Shown here one piece after another: positions 7,672-13,445 of a DNA stretch of 13,445 nucleotides. A program made the position numbers and the translations under genes. Source of the stretch: Deltaproteobacteria bacterium. GTDB lineage: Bacteria > Myxococcota_A > Polyangia > Haliangiales > Haliangiaceae. The stretch is taken from positions 1-13,445 of the forward strand of contig JACCQV010000437.1 of the NCBI GenBank assembly GCA_013813945.1. Reading direction: 5' to 3'. Positions within the stretch are counted from its first letter, which is position 1. Each line of letters starts with the position of its first letter. Below the pieces are notes generated by a model. It was not told where the DNA came from. It saw nothing but the letters and a program-made list of their open reading frames with translations, and made no database searches.

Positions 7672-9296
7672 CAGCGCTTCAACAGTAGCTCGATGTCGTC
7701 CTGCGCGGGAGTCGTGACCTCGGGCCCGTTCGGCGAAAGGTAGACCGAGACCTCGGTGCGCACTCCGAACTGGCCTGCGAAGTACAGTCCGGGCCCGACG
7801 GTGAACCCGGTGCCGGGGGTCAGGATCCGCGTGTCGCGGACCTCGTAGTTGTCGAGATCGGCGCCACCGCCCTGCAGGTCGTTGTCGAGCGAATGACCCG
7901 TGCGGTGCATGACGTTGTCGGCGTAGCCGGCCTTCTTGATGAAGGCGCGCGTCGCGTCATCGACACCGGCGCCCGTGATCGGGCGGTGCTTGCGGCTGCG
8001 GTCGGTGATCAGCGCGAGCGCTTGATCGCGCGCGAGGCTCGCAGCCTCGAACGCCTTGCGAACCGGCTCGGCTGCGGCGTTATCCGCGACCGCGACCCAG
8101 GTATGCGCGGCCCAGATGCCCTCGGGCTTGTCGACCTTGGCAGCGAGCGAGATCACGATGACGTCGCCGCGTCGGATCGGTGCTGCCTTCGCCGCGTTCG
8201 GCACGTAGTACGGATCCGCGGTGTTCGCACCCGCCGCGACGACCGGCGGTGTCGACGCAAGGCCACGCATCGTCATGCCGCGCACGAGGCGCTGCTGCAG
8301 ATCGTATTCGGTGATCGCCTGGCCGGTCTGGAGCGACTTCGCAGCGAACGCCAGCGCATCCTTGCGCAGTTCCATCAGGTGGTGGACGGCGACGAAGTGC
8401 GCGGTCCGGCCGGCGTCGCCCCAGATCGCCTTGGTGAACTGCACGAGAGTCTCCGACGAGCGAACCTGCACGCCGGCTGCGCGGATCCGCTCTACCGTAC
8501 CGGCATCGACGCGCGAGATGCTCGGAACGGCCGCCTTCGGCGAGTACTCGAGCGCGACGCTGCGCGCACCCTTGAGCAACACCTTGAGCTGCTTGTCGAG
8601 ATCGCGATACCCGACGTACGTGAGCTTCTTGCCCGGCAGGTGATCGAAGCTGCGCTGCTCCGACGAGTGCACGAGAGCGAGCGGCGGCCCCTTTGCGGGC
8701 AGGAAGTAGAACCACGGACGCGTGGGGTGACCCTCGGGAGCGACGAGCCGCGATGCAATCGGGTTCTCGCCGTCGCGATCGAACAGCAGCCACCCATCGA
8801 GGCGCTGCACCGCGAGCAGGCCCTGCACCGCGGTGAGATCCGAGATTCCGACGCGCGCCGGAATCGACGCCGGCAGCGGCGCTGGCTCCGCGTACGGATC
8901 CGTCAGCCGCGAGCCCTTTCCTGGCATCACCGCCGGCGCACTAGCCGGATCCGGACCGGGCGGTCCGAACGGATCGACCTTCGGCGGCTTGGCCTTCGGA
9001 TTGGCCTTGCCCGGTTTGGTCGCCTTGCCCTTGGGAGGCGGCGGAGCGGGCGGCAGAGGTGCCTCGACTGCGGGGACCTCGGCGTACGGGTCATCCGGCG
9101 TCGCTTTCTTCGGCTTCGGCTTCGGAGGCGGAGCCGGCGGATCCGCGTACGGGTCCGTCGGCGCCTGGGCGTACGGATTGACCGGGTCGCTCGCGATCGG
9201 AGGACCCTTTGGCGTCGGCTTGCCGCCGTCACCGCCCGGCTGGGCCAGCGCGACCGATGACAACAACACGAGAGCGAGCGTGAGGATGCGATTCAT
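7671..9296 (-). CDS. Secreted M24-fold protein (Xaa-Pro peptidase-like) with missing metal ligands
   Basis: The 541-residue protein starts with a signal peptide (MNRILTLALVLLSSVALAQ, cleavage probably after Ala18). A Pro/Lys/Ala-rich linker follows, about residues 20-140, with repeated [DN]PYA motifs. Residues about 150-541 form the two-part creatinase/aminopeptidase P fold. The C-terminal half keeps family wording: GDVIVISLAAKVDKPEG (377-393), HRTGHSLD (464-471), FTVGPGLY (498-505) and FGVRTEVSVYL (510-520). Of the five M24 metal ligands, His468 and Glu515 remain, but the two Asp positions are Ser383 and Ala397, and the first Glu is Gly501. A metal-dependent peptidase is therefore unlikely. 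A binding role in the periplasm or outside the cell is inferred. It starts inside the IMPase stop (4-base overlap) and ends on the first base of mobA. Confidence 0.85.
   Translation of the reverse strand: MNRILTLALVLLSSVALAQPGGDGGKPTPKGPPIASDPVNPYAQAPTDPYADPPAPPPKPKPKKATPDDPYAEVPAVEAPLPPAPPPPKGKATKPGKANPKAKPPKVDPFGPPGPDPASAPAVMPGKGSRLTDPYAEPAPLPASIPARVGISDLTAVQGLLAVQRLDGWLLFDRDGENPIASRLVAPEGHPTRPWFYFLPAKGPPLALVHSSEQRSFDHLPGKKLTYVGYRDLDKQLKVLLKGARSVALEYSPKAAVPSISRVDAGTVERIRAAGVQVRSSETLVQFTKAIWGDAGRTAHFVAVHHLMELRKDALAFAAKSLQTGQAITEYDLQQRLVRGMTMRGLASTPPVVAAGANTADPYYVPNAAKAAPIRRGDVIVISLAAKVDKPEGIWAAHTWVAVADNAAAEPVRKAFEAASLARDQALALITDRSRKHRPITGAGVDDATRAFIKKAGYADNVMHRTGHSLDNDLQGGGADLDNYEVRDTRILTPGTGFTVGPGLYFAGQFGVRTEVSVYLSPNGPEVTTPAQDDIELLLKR
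8882..9186 (-). repeat. [DN]PYA repeats in a Pro/Lys-rich linker
   Basis: Inside the secreted M24-fold protein, short near-repeats of [DN]PYA appear at residues 40-43 (NPYA), 48-51 (DPYA), 69-72 (DPYA) and 133-136 (DPYA). They are separated by Pro-, Ala- and Lys-rich segments with many P-K, P-P and K-P steps. In DNA each copy shows as GCGTACGG or a close form on the plus strand. The linker carries no fold I recognise. It may let the catalytic-type domain reach away from a membrane or cell wall, or bind a polyanion. Confidence 0.7.
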
Positions 9297-10084
9297 GTGT
9301 GCTCCACCCGAGCGAGCTCCGCGATCAGCTGGTCATGAATAGCACCGTTTGTCGCGACGACCTCTCCCGCGTGAGGGTCGAAGGCCCCTCCCCGTGTGTC
9401 TGTCACGGTCCCGCCCGCCTCCTGGACGATCAGGGCGCCCGCCCCGACGTCCCACGCCTTGAGGCTAAGCTCCCAGTAGCCGTCGAACCAACCTCGCGCT
9501 ACGCAGCAGAGATCCAGCGCCGCGGATCCCAGCCGGCGGCAAGCTCCGGCAACCCGCTGCATGTGCGCCCATTCCGCAAAGTTGTTGACCGGCGTCGTCG
9601 CGAGGTCGTAGGGGAAGCCGGTCGTCAACAGGGCACGGTCGATCCGGGGCGTCGTGCTGACCCGCAGCGGCAGGCCAGCACTATCGTGCGCTCCGCCGCC
9701 TCGCGAGGCCTCGAACCACCAGCCGAGCAGCGGCGCACCGACCACGCCGGCGAGCAACGTGCCGCGATCCTCGACCGCGATCGACACGCACCAGATCGGA
9801 AGCCCGTGCGCGAAGTTCACCGTGCCGTCGATCGGATCGACGAGCCAGCGCAAGCCGCTGGCCTGCTGTCCGCCGCCCTGGCCGGCCTCCTCGCCGAGCA
9901 CCGGGATCCCCGGCGCGTGCTCCTCGAGCACCGTCCGGATCAACTCCTCGGACCGGAGATCCCACTCGGTCACGAGATCGCGAGGGTTGTCCTTGCTGCG
10001 GATCTCCTCGGGCCGCGCCGTCTGCAACAAGCTCGAGGCCGCTCGCACCGCCGCGCGCGCAGCAGCGAGGAGATCGTGAGTCAT
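9293..10084 (-). CDS. Inositol monophosphatase family protein
   Basis: This 263-residue protein is a metal-dependent sugar-phosphate phosphatase of the IMPase family, which includes SuhB/inositol-1-phosphatase, HisN-type histidinol phosphatase and 3'-nucleotidase relatives. Metal-site motifs are present in order: GEEA (about 74-77, first Glu), WLVDPIDGTVNFAHGLP (about 90-106, the D-P-I-D-G-T signature), and WDVGAGALIVQEAGG (about 212-226, the C-terminal W-D-x-x-A/G signature). The start is ATG 10084 and not an upstream in-frame start at 10273, because residues before MTHDLLAAARAAV would be antisense noise inside the Mpl-GNAT gene. It overlaps the upstream stop by 4 bases (ATGA), and its own stop overlaps the M24-fold start by 4. 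The exact substrate cannot be chosen from sequence alone; SuhB-like activity is the default. Confidence 0.92.
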   Translation of the reverse strand: MTHDLLAAARAAVRAASSLLQTARPEEIRSKDNPRDLVTEWDLRSEELIRTVLEEHAPGIPVLGEEAGQGGGQQASGLRWLVDPIDGTVNFAHGLPIWCVSIAVEDRGTLLAGVVGAPLLGWWFEASRGGGAHDSAGLPLRVSTTPRIDRALLTTGFPYDLATTPVNNFAEWAHMQRVAGACRRLGSAALDLCCVARGWFDGYWELSLKAWDVGAGALIVQEAGGTVTDTRGGAFDPHAGEVVATNGAIHDQLIAELARVEHT

Positions 10085-11970
10085 AGATCGAGGCGCATCG
10101 CGACGAGCTGCGCACTCTTGCCGCGCTCGGGGTCGCCGATGTTCGCAAAGGTCTCGCTGTTCGCGACGGCCTTGGAGAGAGTCGAGCGATCCACGACGCG
10201 GAAGCCGAACTTCGCCGCGAAGAAGTCGCTCGCTGTCTCGGTCAACAGGTAGATCCGGCGGACGCCGCGCCACCGCGCCTGGCTGACCGCCGTATCGGCG
10301 AGCATCCAGCCATAACCGGCGCCGCGGAACTCGCGATCCACCGCGAGCGAGTGGAGGATCGCATCGTCACCGTGCACCTCGAGAGCCACCACGCCCGCGA
10401 GCCCGTTCTCGTTGCGCAGCGTGAAGAAGCTCGCCATCTGCTCGTCGCGAGCAGGCTCCGCGAGCTCGACGGACGCGAGCAGCGTCTTCACCGTCGGGAA
10501 GTCGGCGCGCTGTGCGGGGCGCATCGCATCGCCGATCGCATCGAGCAGCTTGTCGTGCAGCCCGTCGAAGCTGCCCGACGACAGCACGCAAACCACGTCG
10601 CCAGGTGCGGCGCTCTCGGCGAGCTGCTTGACGATCGAGTCGACCTCGGGCGTGTACGCGGCCTTCGTGCCGCGCTGGTGCAGGTCGAGGGCGAGGCGCT
10701 CGGGATCAAAGCGGTCGGCCGGGGGGATCTTCGACGCATCGTACAGGCGCCCGACGATCACCTCGTCGGCGTATGCGAACGCGTCCGCGAACTCGTTCTG
10801 GAAGGTCTTGCGCCGGCTCGTCGCCGACCGCGGCTCGTACACCGCAATCAAACGGCGCTTCGGGTACCGCTTGCGCAGCGCCTTCAGCGTCTCGCGCACG
10901 GCGGTGGGATGATGCGCGTAGTCGTCGAGCACGGTGACGCCACCGGCGATCCCGCGCAGCTCCTGGCGCCGCCGCACGCCTGCAAAGCTCGCGATGCCGC
11001 GCTGGATGTCACGGATAGAAACACCGCGCGAATGAGCCACCGCGATTGCCGCGACGCAGTTCGCGACGTTGTGCTTGCCGACGAGCAACGTATCGAACCG
11101 CTCGATCTTCTCGTTGCCGTGGTGCACGTCGAACGAGACGCGGCCGCTCTTGCCGACCTCGCAGTTACTGGCCCACCAGGTCACGCCCGGGGGCGGCGTG
11201 CCATCGGAGCCGGCGTCATCGACGACGCAGTACTGTTCGACCTTGCAGCCGGCGAGCTTTGCGATCGCGAGCGCATCGGGAGAATCGGCGGCAACGACGA
11301 GAAGCCCGTCCGATGGCAACAGCCCGGCGAGCTTCTTGAACGTGTCCTTGACCGCATCGAACGACGCGAAGATGTCGACGTGGTCGAGCTCGACGGACGT
11401 CAGGATCGCCGTGCTCGGACGGTAGTGGAGGAACTTGGGGCCCTTGTCGAAGAACGCGGTGTCGTACTCGTCGCCCTCGATGACGAAGTCGGGTCCCTTG
11501 CCGAGACGATAGCCCTGGCCGAGCGCGACCGGGACACCACCCACGAACAGCGACGGATCGCGGCCGGACACCTGGAGGATGTGCGCGATCACCGACGTCG
11601 TCGTGGTCTTGCCGTGCGTGCCGCACACGACGATCGGATGCTTGCCATCGAGCAGGCGCTCGCCGAGCACCGCCGGGAACGAGGTCAGGGTGACACCCTG
11701 CTCCTGCGCCGCCTTCACCTCGACGTGATCCTTGCCGTGGACGTTCCCGACGACGACGAGCTCGGGTTTCCACCCGAGGTTGTCCGCCGAGTACGGCATC
11801 ATCACCGGCACGTTGAGTGCGGCGAGCTGCTCGCTCATCGGTGGATACACGGCGGCGTCAGAGCCACGCACTTCGTGACCCGCCTCCGCAAGGAGACCGG
11901 CGACTGCACCCATCCCGGTGCCCCCGATTCCGATCAAGTGAATCTTCACGCCGCCGCGCAAGGTACCCAT
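10081..11970 (-). CDS. mpl: Mpl-like murein peptide ligase fused to a GNAT acetyltransferase
   Basis: This 629-residue fusion has two parts. Residues 1-482 are a Mur ligase: IHLIGIGGTGMG (10-21) at the start, VYPPMS (41-46), P-loop GTHGKTTTT (117-125), EGDEYDTAFFDKGPKFLHYR (165-184), DDYAHHPTAV (349-358) and EPRSATSRRKTF (379-390). The VYPPMS, AFFDKxxKFxHYR and EPRSAT wording fits Mpl, which reattaches recycled L-Ala-D-Glu-Dap peptide to UDP-MurNAc, more than MurC. Residues 483-629 form a complete GNAT domain with AVDREFRGAGYG (543-554, acetyl-CoA motif A) and YLLTETASDFFAAKFGFRVV (574-593), resembling ArsN2/ArgA-like acetyltransferases. No linker separates them. An internal ATG at 10524 could also start the GNAT alone. 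GAGG lies just before ATG 11970; a GTG at 11949 is an alternative start. It leads the operon with IMPase, M24-fold protein and MobA. Confidence 0.9.
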   Translation of the reverse strand: MGTLRGGVKIHLIGIGGTGMGAVAGLLAEAGHEVRGSDAAVYPPMSEQLAALNVPVMMPYSADNLGWKPELVVVGNVHGKDHVEVKAAQEQGVTLTSFPAVLGERLLDGKHPIVVCGTHGKTTTTSVIAHILQVSGRDPSLFVGGVPVALGQGYRLGKGPDFVIEGDEYDTAFFDKGPKFLHYRPSTAILTSVELDHVDIFASFDAVKDTFKKLAGLLPSDGLLVVAADSPDALAIAKLAGCKVEQYCVVDDAGSDGTPPPGVTWWASNCEVGKSGRVSFDVHHGNEKIERFDTLLVGKHNVANCVAAIAVAHSRGVSIRDIQRGIASFAGVRRRQELRGIAGGVTVLDDYAHHPTAVRETLKALRKRYPKRRLIAVYEPRSATSRRKTFQNEFADAFAYADEVIVGRLYDASKIPPADRFDPERLALDLHQRGTKAAYTPEVDSIVKQLAESAAPGDVVCVLSSGSFDGLHDKLLDAIGDAMRPAQRADFPTVKTLLASVELAEPARDEQMASFFTLRNENGLAGVVALEVHGDDAILHSLAVDREFRGAGYGWMLADTAVSQARWRGVRRIYLLTETASDFFAAKFGFRVVDRSTLSKAVANSETFANIGDPERGKSAQLVAMRLDL

Positions 11971-12019
11971 CCGACCTCGTCGGGTAAAGCCGTGAGATCG
12001 GCTATTCTCGAACCCGGAA

Positions 12020-12370
12020 ATGGACGGCCCGCAGCACGAACGCCGGCATCATTTTCGGGGCAAGGCACGCCCCGGACGCGTGATGCCATTGAAGTTCCGA
12101 GCGCCGCCCCACACTGCGTGGGTCGCGGCCGAGAGCGCCAACATCGGCGTGGGTGGTGCCTTCATCGTGTCGCCGCTGGTCCAGCCCGTCGGCGCCGCCC
12201 TGACCATCGAGCTGACGTTGCCCACGACGGAGCAGACGTTCCTGCTACCCGCGGTGGTGCGCTGGTCCGCCGTGAACGGGATGGGCGTTCAGTTCGTCGG
12301 CGTCGATGTCGACGTTCTGCTCGAGCTCAACGACTTCTTCTCGTCGCTCACGAGCACGCCGCGCGTGTAG
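12020..12370 (+). CDS. PilZ-domain protein (putative c-di-GMP receptor)
   Basis: This 116-residue single-domain PilZ protein resembles the short PilZ family common in myxobacteria, which sense cyclic di-GMP in motility and surface behaviour. Residues 8-13 (RRHHFR) carry the R-x-x-x-R ligand-grip motif (Arg9/Arg13). The second motif, normally [DN]-x-S-x-x-G, is N41-I-G-V-G-G46, so the serine position is glycine. Beta-barrel strands follow (LTIELTLP at 61-68, AVVRWSAV at 78-85, GMGVQFVG at 87-94) and then a closing helix (about 99-110). ATG 12020 lies 49 bp from the divergent Mpl-fusion gene. The 3' half (residues 76-116) is overlapped on the other strand by the DUF1338 gene. Ligand binding is not assured, because of the altered motif. 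Confidence 0.88.
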   Translation: MDGPQHERRHHFRGKARPGRVMPLKFRAPPHTAWVAAESANIGVGGAFIVSPLVQPVGAALTIELTLPTTEQTFLLPAVVRWSAVNGMGVQFVGVDVDVLLELNDFFSSLTSTPRV

Positions 12371-13045
12371 CACGAGCTCGTAGGTTCCCGACGGGATCCG
12401 CATCGTGGTGTCCATGAACGAGACCTCGACGGCGTCCACGCGCGTCGACGACCTCGCGAGGGGATCTGCCACGTCGAGGCGGAAGCCGTGCTCGATCAGG
12501 AACGCGTCGAGCGCGACCAGGTCCGGGAACGTCGCGAGCGCGCGGACGTCGACCGAGAAGTGGTGGGCCCGCGGTCCGAACGCCGCGACCCACGCCGCAT
12601 GCTCGCTCTCTGCACGCAGCACCTGGTAGTCCGCGCACGTGAGCTGCCAGGGCCGCCCCGACGCAGCGAGCCCGTCGCGCGGGAACCGCGGTGGCAGCTG
12701 CTCGATCAGCCCGCCGATGATCTCCTGGGCACGCGGCGAGAGCTCGTCGACCAGAACCTCGGCGATCAGGACTTTCGGCAGGTCGGGATCCGGTGGCGCC
12801 CAGGATCTCGCTCGCACGTGCGGCGCTTCGCTGCGGTGCCGATCGCGCCCACGCCAGCCGAGCTCCTCGAAGGCTCCGGCGATCGCCTCCATCCCGATCC
12901 TCGGGCCGGCAAACGTCCGCACCGCGACGTGGTCGTGATGGATCAGCTCACCTCGTGCCGCGAGCAGGTGATGAACACCCTCCGCTTGCGGGGTGGACGC
13001 GACGTAGTCCGTCCACAGAGCATCGAGAAGACCGATGGAAGTCAC
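12245..13045 (-). CDS. DUF1338 / HglS-family 2-oxoadipate dioxygenase-like protein
   Basis: This 266-residue protein belongs to DUF1338, a vicinal-oxygen-chelate-type non-haem iron family. Its studied member HglS converts 2-oxoadipate to D-2-hydroxyglutarate in lysine breakdown. Family motifs are LLDALWTDYVASTPQA (6-21), DHVAVRTF (38-45, His39), PKVLIAEVLVDELS (90-103), HHFSVDV (161-167, His162) and SSTRVDAVEVSF...GTYELVL (199-226, Glu223). His39, His162 and Glu223 fit the expected metal triad. It is shorter than HglS and closer to the compact members of the family. The start is GTG 13045, giving MTSIGLLDALW; an earlier GTG at 13084 would add 13 non-family residues. Residues 226-266 are read antisense to the PilZ gene and look charged and irregular, so the fold probably ends before them. 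The substrate is not certain. Confidence 0.85.
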   Translation of the reverse strand: MTSIGLLDALWTDYVASTPQAEGVHHLLAARGELIHHDHVAVRTFAGPRIGMEAIAGAFEELGWRGRDRHRSEAPHVRARSWAPPDPDLPKVLIAEVLVDELSPRAQEIIGGLIEQLPPRFPRDGLAASGRPWQLTCADYQVLRAESEHAAWVAAFGPRAHHFSVDVRALATFPDLVALDAFLIEHGFRLDVADPLARSSTRVDAVEVSFMDTTMRIPSGTYELVLHARRARERREEVVELEQNVDIDADELNAHPVHGGPAHHRG

Positions 13046-13092
13046 TTTGCCAAGGATGACAAGGGTTGCAGAATTGAGAAGCACCGCACACC

Positions 13093-13123
13093 GTGAGCAA
13101 TTGCCCCGTGCTCAGGGGCTCAC
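13093..13123 (-). terminator. GC-rich hairpin between the partial gene and the DUF1338 gene
   Basis: Between the stop of the partial minus-strand gene (13120-13122) and the DUF1338 start, GCCCC (13103-13107) pairs with GGGGC (13115-13119) around a 7-base loop. Outside it, GTGA (13093-13096) pairs with TCAC (13120-13123) across a bulge. The hairpin begins at the stop codon on the minus strand, a usual place for a terminator. No T-run follows in the minus direction, so termination by this element alone is unproven. Confidence 0.4.
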
Positions 13124-13445
13124 TTGGTCGGACGCGGACACGCCTTGCGATCGGGCTCCACGGCCCCCGAGGCCGGGCTTGCGATCAGCACGGCACCCGT
13201 GCACGGGACGATCACACGCCAGGCGAGGACATCGACGAGCAAGCCGTCCTTGCCGGCGAGCTGCCAGCGTTTGCGATCGGCGATCTTGATGACCATCTGC
13301 ACGCGCGATCCCTTCACAGAATCGCCGTAGGCCTTCGCAGCCGCCTCGTCGGCGAACTGCCGTGCATTGTCATAGAGCAGCGCGGCTGCGCCCTTCACGC
13401 GGAACGGCTTACCTTCGATCTGCATGCCCGCACACCGGACACAGG
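13120..13445 (-). CDS. Hypothetical protein, partial at the window edge
   Basis: The open frame runs from the window edge to a TGA at 13122-13120. The last 101 residues could start at ATG 13425, but that ATG has no clear ribosome binding site. The frame stays open upstream (C-V-R-C-A-G before the Met), so the true start may lie outside the window. I recognise no family. Visible features are a helical stretch with many alanines (about residues 12-36 from the Met: GAAALLYDNARQFADEAAAK), two beta-like strands (VQMVIKIADR and LLVDVLAWRVIVPC), and a Pro/Lys-rich end with cysteines (KACPRPTK). The C-x-x-C pair just before the Met could be part of a metal or disulfide site if translation starts earlier. 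Confidence 0.6.
   Translation of the reverse strand, partial: CVRCAGMQIEGKPFRVKGAAALLYDNARQFADEAAAKAYGDSVKGSRVQMVIKIADRKRWQLAGKDGLLVDVLAWRVIVPCTGAVLIASPASGAVEPDRKACPRPTK

Noticed and set aside
7893..9260. Long plus-strand open frame opposite the M24-fold gene
   Set aside because: Arg/Asp/Leu-rich shadow with no domain; the opposite strand has a signal peptide and M24 motifs.
10085..10273. N-terminal extension of the IMPase frame to 10273
   Set aside because: The extra 63 residues are antisense to the GNAT domain and unlike the family; ATG 10084 gives the normal length and a 4-base overlap.
12003..12008. TATTCT as a -10 box for the PilZ gene
   Set aside because: No -35 match at the right distance, and it would leave a leader of only a few bases before the ATG.
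10351..12417. Long plus-strand open frame (688 codons) opposite the Mpl-GNAT gene
   Set aside because: Antisense shadow; the minus-strand frame has clear Mur ligase and GNAT motifs, and this one has none.

Overview
The window is GC-rich, densely coding bacterial chromosome. Genes sit on both strands with very short gaps and many start/stop overlaps. Several traits point to a deltaproteobacterial or myxobacterial genome (Myxococcota, perhaps a Nannocystineae/Kofleriaceae-like lineage): a PilZ protein of the short type common in myxobacteria, a secreted GMC oxidoreductase with a Cys/Asp-rich segment after its signal peptide, a sigma54-activator-like regulator, and many GTG starts. This placement is an inference from gene style; there is no rRNA or marker phylogeny in the window. 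I see no mobile element, CRISPR array, tRNA or rRNA, and no gene-free stretch above about 300 bp.

Layout, plus strand on the left: the last codons of an ABC-transporter permease (2-61) overlap an MFS transporter (51-1262). Then come a small S30AE/HPF-type ribosome-associated protein (1465-1818) with a hairpin beside its ribosome binding site and a long stem-loop after its stop, a secreted FAD-dependent GMC oxidoreductase (1985-3991), and a TPR protein (4010-4744).

Middle, minus strand: a DusB-type tRNA-dihydrouridine synthase (6848-5769) overlaps by one base a regulator (5769-4741). That regulator looks like an NtrC-type AAA+ protein whose ATPase motifs have decayed, while its Fis-type DNA-binding domain is intact. 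A small single-helix membrane protein (6893-7093) is divergent from dusB. A second minus-strand operon runs from 11970 down to 7090: a Mpl-like murein peptide ligase fused to a GNAT acetyltransferase, an inositol-monophosphatase family enzyme, a secreted M24-fold protein lacking three of five metal ligands, and MobA. All three junctions overlap by 1 to 4 bases.

Right end: a PilZ protein (12020-12370, plus) diverges from the Mpl operon. Its 3' half is overlapped antisense by a DUF1338/HglS-family gene (13045-12245, minus). A partial gene of unknown function (13120-13445, minus) runs off the edge.

No obvious new defence or biosynthetic system is visible. The most notable items are the coupled dusB/degenerate-NtrC-Fis pair, the Mpl-GNAT fusion and the M24 pseudo-peptidase.
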